NCBI RefSeq assembly: GCF_000174415.1
Contig: NZ_ACJM01000004.1
Location: 1-64,000 of the forward strand
Direction of reading: 5' to 3'
DNA from: Dethiobacter alkaliphilus AHT 1
Lineage (GTDB): Bacteria; Bacillota; Dethiobacteria; Dethiobacterales; Dethiobacteraceae
Length of the DNA: 64,000 nucleotides
Part shown: positions 60,504-64,000 of the stretch, one piece after another
Numbering within the stretch: the first letter of the stretch is position 1
How the letters are laid out: the number at the start of each line of letters is the position of its first letter
The notes under the pieces: model-generated
Told to the model about the DNA's origin: nothing
The model's input: the letters and a program-made list of their open reading frames with translations, nothing else
Database searches by the model: none
Position numbers and translations under genes: made by a program

Positions 60504-62111
60504 TTAGAATTTGAAGTTACCAAACTTGGACTCGGCAACCGGCTCCCGTAAAGCCAGTTCAAACCCTCTGGCCAGTTTATCCCGCGCTTCCGGCCAGGTA
60601 ATAATTCCGTCATGGAATAACAATGACCCGGTCACATACGGATGACCGTCCCGGTCATAGCGCTCCACCATCTTGTTGCGGAACTCGGTCATTTTTGCCT
60701 CATCGATCTCTTCGCCTTGTTTCTTCTTATTTTTGCGCTCAATACTTTCCAAAATAAATGCCGCAGTCCTACCGGCCATTACCGTGGTCCTGGCCCGCAT
60801 GGTATGGAACACAAACCGCGGATTATAAGCCCGGCCGCACATGCCGTAGTTGGCCGCACCATGGTCCGGACCAATCACCCACTGGATTTTGGGCACTTCC
60901 ACACATGAGCAGGCCCGCACCATATCCGAGCCATACTTACCAATACCGTTCCACTCTTCATTACTGCCCACCATATAACCCGGTGAATTCTGAATATACA
61001 GAAGCGGAGTCTTATCATTACCGCAGCGCACCACCCATTCGGTAGCCTTTCGCGCCCCTTCCAGAAAAATAACACCGTTGCGGTTAGAAGCCACAATGCC
61101 CACCGGCATACCTTTGAGCCATATCTTACCGCAAATTATATTGTCACCCCGGCCCGGAGCATAATTGGCCTTATACTCCTGAAAATAACTGCCGTCGGCA
61201 ATGCACTTAATGACATCTTTAATGTCTATGGGTTTATAGGGATCCGCCGGCATATTGGCCATCAACTCGTCCGGCCCGTACAGCGGCTCATCCCACGATT
61301 CAAAGCGATGCCCGTGAAACTTCTGCGGCGGGTCAAAAGCAATAATTTCCCGTAGCTTCTGAATCCCTTCCTCCTGGGTACTGACAAAATGATCACAACC
61401 GCCGGAATGCTGGGTATGCACATACGCCCCACCCAAATCTTCCGCCGATACTTCCTCCCCAATAGCTGAACGCACCATGGGCGGTCCGGCCAGAAACGCA
61501 TATGCCAGCTTATCAATCATGATGGATTCACAGGCCAGGTAAACCATATACGCGCCACCTGCGGTATTGCCGCCGGTACTTAAGGTATACTGCTTAATCC
61601 CCTTGGCAGACATCCTGGTCATATTATAAAACATGGTGCCGAACATGCCTTCATCGGCAAAGCACTCTCTCTGCAGCGGCAGGAAAATCCCGCCCGAATC
61701 AGCAATATAAACACAGGGCAAACCGCACTGTTCCGCAATCTTCTGTGCCCGCATATGCTTCTTTAACGTAATAGGGTAGTAGGTACCCGCCGTCATCCGG
61801 CTCTCGTTGGCAAAAATCATGCAATCCTTACCATGAATTTTACCTACACCGGTAATAACACCACCACCGGGTATATGCGGCTGCTCCGGATACCCGATAT
61901 CATAACCGGCATCCAGCCCCACTTCATAAAAATCACTATCCTCATCAATCAACATTTCCACCAATTGTCGGGCCGGCATCTTACCCTGCTTGGCCAGCCT
62001 CTGCAGCTGCTTCTCCCCGCCTACATTATAAGCTTCCTCCCGGCGAGCCAAAAGCTCTTGATCCCGCTCCAGCCAGAACTCGTAGTTCTCCTGCCTTTTA
62101 TCCTGAGTCAT
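60504..62111 (-). CDS. Acyl-CoA carboxylase carboxyltransferase subunit
   Basis: 535 residues, with GGAGGGGG upstream of the ATG. Two crotonase-like lobes of the carboxyltransferase fold: the N lobe with IPGGGVITGVGKIHGKDCMIFAN and IADSGGIFLP, the C lobe with GAANYGMCGRAYNPRFVF near 430-450. Length and pattern are closest to methylcrotonyl-/geranyl-type beta subunits rather than PccB. Substrate is not certain. No biotin carboxylase, biotin carrier or decarboxylase gene is in the window, so the partner subunits are elsewhere, or it belongs to an unusual complex. Confidence 0.85.
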   Translation of the reverse strand: MTQDKRQENYEFWLERDQELLARREEAYNVGGEKQLQRLAKQGKMPARQLVEMLIDEDSDFYEVGLDAGYDIGYPEQPHIPGGGVITGVGKIHGKDCMIFANESRMTAGTYYPITLKKHMRAQKIAEQCGLPCVYIADSGGIFLPLQRECFADEGMFGTMFYNMTRMSAKGIKQYTLSTGGNTAGGAYMVYLACESIMIDKLAYAFLAGPPMVRSAIGEEVSAEDLGGAYVHTQHSGGCDHFVSTQEEGIQKLREIIAFDPPQKFHGHRFESWDEPLYGPDELMANMPADPYKPIDIKDVIKCIADGSYFQEYKANYAPGRGDNIICGKIWLKGMPVGIVASNRNGVIFLEGARKATEWVVRCGNDKTPLLYIQNSPGYMVGSNEEWNGIGKYGSDMVRACSCVEVPKIQWVIGPDHGAANYGMCGRAYNPRFVFHTMRARTTVMAGRTAAFILESIERKNKKKQGEEIDEAKMTEFRNKMVERYDRDGHPYVTGSLLFHDGIITWPEARDKLARGFELALREPVAESKFGNFKF

Positions 62112-62289
62112 AACGCAAACCCCCTCCGCATGTTTTCATTACAATATATAACTCGTGCACATCATCACCTATAAACTTACTCTTGCAATATACATACCAA
62201 CCAATTAAACCCGGTATTTGCCCCCAAAAACACCGCCCGCTATGCACACATGCATCAGCAACGCCGGACAAACTGATTCCGTATTGCAT
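62098..62289 (-). CDS. Possible small upstream ORF of the carboxyltransferase gene
   Basis: 63 codons beginning at ATG 62289 with AAGGGGG 8 nt upstream, ending 14 bases inside the carboxyltransferase gene. The composition (Gly-, Cys- and Tyr-rich) is unlike a typical structured protein and I recognise no family. The good ribosome binding site and the overlap suggest translational coupling, so it may be a leader peptide. It could equally be chance. Confidence 0.3.
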   Translation of the reverse strand: MQYGISLSGVADACVHSGRCFWGQIPGLIGWYVYCKSKFIGDDVHELYIVMKTCGGGLRYDSG

Positions 62290-62387
62290 AATTGATTCCC
62301 CCTTGCATCAGGAAGCCTCTTAGCAAAAGATATTATTAACCTTTTATGAATCAATGTCTAAAACCCATTAAAACTGGTATAACATTA

Positions 62388-62417
62388 TTGACAAGGCAAT
62401 CTTTATAAAACTATAAT
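62388..62417 (+). promoter_or_regulatory. Sigma-A promoter of the riboswitch-surface protein unit
   Basis: Perfect TTGACA (62388-62393) and TATAAT (62412-62417) are separated by 18 bp. The predicted start near 62424 gives a leader of about 275 nt containing the riboswitch, its terminator and a second hairpin. Confidence 0.88.
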
Positions 62418-62456
62418 TAGCTTATAAACAGAATAATGCAGATTTTTCCTTTCTGC

Positions 62457-62537
62457 AAGTGTGCGGAATCAATGACCGCGACTCTCATTTGGTCACTTTA
62501 GGGTCGCGCGAGATAGAGTGAAACCGGCTGCACACGG
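62457..62537 (+). ncRNA. c-di-GMP-II riboswitch aptamer
   Basis: The stretch matches the known class II c-di-GMP aptamer in order and spacing. GCGGAATCAATGA (62463-62475) corresponds to the conserved GCGGAAACAATGA; TTGGTCACTT (62489-62498) to TTGGGCACTT; and AGTGAAACCGGC (62517-62528) to AGTGCAACCGAC. P1 is GTGTGC/GCACAC (62459-62464 with 62530-62535), an inner stem is TCACT/AGTGA, and the pseudoknot is CGCGAC/GTCGCG (62477-62482 with 62503-62508). The P1 3' strand is also the 5' arm of the following terminator, so ligand binding should favour read-through (an ON switch). Confidence 0.9.
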
Positions 62538-62565
62538 GTTATTTAACCCGTGTGCTTTTTATTTT
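62530..62565 (+). terminator. Riboswitch-controlled intrinsic terminator
   Basis: An 11-bp perfect stem GCACACGGGTT/AACCCGTGTGC (62530-62540 with 62545-62555) is followed by TTTTTATTTT. Its 5' arm overlaps the P1 3' strand of the aptamer, so the two structures exclude each other. Confidence 0.9.
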
Positions 62566-62623
62566 CCCGCACATATTACAGCATTTTCATATTTACAACT
62601 TTTATCGACAAGGGGAGTGATGT

Positions 62624-62678
62624 GAGAAAGCAATAATTTCTCATCCGATCGGGATATCTTGGGGGGTATAGGGATCGG
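62624..62678 (+). promoter_or_regulatory. Second leader hairpins before the surface-protein gene
   Basis: Two small inverted repeats lie after the terminator: GAGAAA/TTTCTC (62624-62642) and CCGATC/GATCGG (62645-62678) around a G-rich loop, followed directly by A8 and GGAGG. They may stabilise the mRNA or affect translation. I recognise no known RNA family. Confidence 0.4.
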
Positions 62679-62699
62679 AAAAAAAAGGAGGAATTATTA

Positions 62700-63788
62700 A
62701 TGAAAGCTTTAAAAAACAATAAAGTTGCTTTATGTCTGGTTATCGCTTTAATGAGTTATATGTTCTTTGGAGTTAGTTTTACAGCATTGGCATATGGGGC
62801 ATATGAGTCACGGGTAGAGATTTCCGGAAATGACCCTGGATACCTTGAGAGCTATAAGGTGCTAAAAGTAGACCCGCCTCGAGACGGTGAAGAGACAATC
62901 AACATCACCATCGATGAACAACAGATCACAGGCACAATCAAATTTACTTTTTCTGAGGATGGAAAGTATGTCGATTGGGAAACCAACCCTTTGCCCATTA
63001 CACATGTTTTTGTTAAAGGGGGCCCTGGCGGCTTCTTGTACTCCTATGATGGAGAAACTTCTAGTGATCAAGGGTTAAGGGCACCCGATAACAGAGGCGG
63101 CAATCAAGCGGACATCAGTCACGTTACTTTCTATATCATGCCTCAAGATGTTCCGGATCCTGCTCCTGTTCCTGTTACTGTTACCGTAAATAAGGAAGTA
63201 ATAGACGTAGGCGGTGATCCCGTTTCCGATGATGATGGTACATTCACTGTTCTTATAGGCGATGATATATCTGAAGAAATTACCGTTGCCCTGGGAGCTG
63301 AATTCCATCTTCTACCCGACACGTATGATATTGAAGAATTATTTGACGCTGAAAAATATGAATTTGTAAGCTTTTCTGATGAAGTCACAGAAGACTCTGG
63401 AGAATACACTTTTACCGTAGATGATGCCTCAATCACAATAACTATAACAAATCGACTAATTGCTGCAGAAAACGGTAATGGCGATGACGATGGCGAGGTT
63501 GCCGATGAGACTCCTGCCGGTGACGACAATGGCGATGACGAGGACGTTGGCCAGCTTCCCGATGAGACTCCTGCCGGTGACGACAATGGCGATGACGAAG
63601 GTCAGCTTCCAGATGAGACTCCCGCCGGTGACGACGATGACGAGGACGTTGGCCAGCTTCCCGATGAGACTCCTGCCGGTGACGACGAAGAGTTACCCGT
63701 AACCAGTGGAACCGACTTCCTGATGCTGGGACTGGGAACCGCAATGACTACAGGTGGCTTGGTACTCCGTCGACGCAAGCGTAAATAA
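62700..63788 (+). CDS. Wall-anchored surface protein with Cna-B-like domain and acidic repeats
   Basis: 362 residues, GGAGG 8 nt upstream. Signal peptide (about 1-32); an N-terminal domain (about 38-150) with GGPGGFLYSYDGETSSDQGL and ISHVTFYI, seen in many adhesin-like proteins; a prealbumin/Cna-B-like domain (about 157-253) ending TITITNRL; Asp-rich repeats around GQLPDETPAGDD (about 262-330); a sorting motif LPVTS at 332-336, a hydrophobic helix and the RRRKRK tail. The fifth sorting position is Ser where LPXTG has Gly. Expression is under the c-di-GMP-II riboswitch, so it is likely a biofilm or attachment factor. Confidence 0.85.
   Translation: MKALKNNKVALCLVIALMSYMFFGVSFTALAYGAYESRVEISGNDPGYLESYKVLKVDPPRDGEETINITIDEQQITGTIKFTFSEDGKYVDWETNPLPITHVFVKGGPGGFLYSYDGETSSDQGLRAPDNRGGNQADISHVTFYIMPQDVPDPAPVPVTVTVNKEVIDVGGDPVSDDDGTFTVLIGDDISEEITVALGAEFHLLPDTYDIEELFDAEKYEFVSFSDEVTEDSGEYTFTVDDASITITITNRLIAAENGNGDDDGEVADETPAGDDNGDDEDVGQLPDETPAGDDNGDDEGQLPDETPAGDDDDEDVGQLPDETPAGDDEELPVTSGTDFLMLGLGTAMTTGGLVLRRRKRK
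63482..63693 (+). repeat. In-frame tandem repeat coding for acidic linker
   Basis: About three and a half imperfect units of 36-60 bp, each containing GATGAGACTCCTGCCGGTGA (or the variant with CCCGCC), encode (D/N/G-rich)-GQLPDETPAGDD. Unit length varies between copies, consistent with slippage or recombination. It lies between the Cna-B-like domain and the sorting signal. Confidence 0.8.
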
Positions 63789-63793
63789 CAATT

Positions 63794-63824
63794 AAAAAGA
63801 AACCCCGACGGGGTTTCTTTTTTT
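63794..63824 (+). terminator. Intrinsic terminator of the surface-protein gene
   Basis: A 13-bp stem with a GAC loop (63794-63806 with 63810-63822) runs into a T tract on the plus strand. Confidence 0.88.
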
Positions 63825-63876
63825 CCCAGGCTAGTTGTATTATAATGGAAATATAATCTTTAAATGAGGTGGCTTC

Positions 63877-64000
63877 ATGAAACGAGCTATTAACATCTTT
63901 AGCGTCCTCCTTATCTTCAGTGGCTTGGCACTTGTAGCCACCCCCATCTACAGATATGCTGTGGGAATCTATTATCAAAGCGCAGAACGGGCAGCTATGG
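63877..64000 (+). CDS. Probable sortase, N-terminal part (runs off the window)
   Basis: Only 41 codons are visible, open to the right edge. GAGGTGG lies 6 nt upstream of ATG 63877 and TATAAT elements lie around 63839-63855. The visible part is a signal anchor: basic start MKRAIN, hydrophobic helix to about 24, then PIYRYAVGIYY. This is the N-terminal plan of class D/E sortases, and the preceding gene encodes a sortase substrate. The catalytic TLxTC region is beyond the window, so the call rests on position and topology. Confidence 0.55.
   Translation, partial: MKRAINIFSVLLIFSGLALVATPIYRYAVGIYYQSAERAAM

Noticed and set aside
63482-63702. CRISPR-like array in the surface-protein gene
   Set aside because: The repeats are in frame, vary in length, and encode an acidic linker without spacers of constant size.
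1-64000. Insertion sequences, tRNA or rRNA genes
   Set aside because: I looked for transposase motifs, inverted terminal repeats with ORFs, and cloverleaf or rRNA signatures and found none.

Overview
The window reads as chromosome of an endospore-forming Gram-positive anaerobe of the Bacillota, most likely Clostridia or the related Dethiobacteria. The basis is gene order and content: sporulation genes (yqfC, yqfD, spoIIP, gpr), a GerA-type germinant receptor operon, hrcA with a CIRCE element, a GH57-based alpha-glucan pathway, a secreted nine-haem cytochrome c and a c-di-GMP-II riboswitch. Genus assignment is inference only. I see no rRNA, tRNA, CRISPR array, transposase or prophage.

The backbone is the classic Firmicute supercluster, mostly on the minus strand. 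Read from high to low coordinates it runs leuS, comEA, comEC, holA, (rpsT on plus), gpr, spoIIP, a yqxA-like gene, lepA, hemW, hrcA, grpE, dnaK, dnaJ, prmA, rsmE, mtaB, a HIT protein, rpsU, an NfeD protease, floA, yqfC, yqfD, phoH, yqfF, ybeY, dgkA, cdd. Several accessory blocks interrupt it.

(1) 13.1-16.7 kb, plus strand: an Agr-like peptide signalling locus. It has a DUF4118-type histidine kinase, three tandem paralogous small membrane proteins of no family I recognise, AgrB with its catalytic His/Cys, and a 40-residue AgrD-like cyclic-peptide precursor. Perfect Spo0A boxes and sigma-H-like promoters lie before the kinase and before agrD. There is no AgrC-type receptor and no adjacent response regulator. 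I consider this the best candidate for an under-described system: a quorum signal wired into sporulation.

(2) 32.2-43.9 kb: alpha-glucan metabolism. Three different GH57 enzymes (amylase-like, 4-alpha-glucanotransferase-like, branching-enzyme-like), a DUF4912 protein, a GT4 glycogen-synthase-like enzyme, a degenerate glycosyltransferase and a sugar nucleotidyltransferase-phosphohexomutase fusion.

(3) 46.5-55.4 kb: a DUF4349 lipoprotein, RNase HI, a UPF0182 membrane protein and a ger operon with A, B, C and a probable small D subunit. It is flanked by an intergenic repeat family that carries a 17-nt present/absent insert.

(4) 58.9-64 kb: a nonahaem cytochrome, an acyl-CoA carboxylase carboxyltransferase, and a c-di-GMP-II riboswitch controlling a wall-anchored surface protein. 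The start of a probable sortase gene follows at the window edge.

Most operons end in clear intrinsic terminators, listed individually. Start codons were moved where a Shine-Dalgarno sequence indicated a different start; many genes begin with GTG or TTG. All family assignments come from reading motifs, not from database searches.
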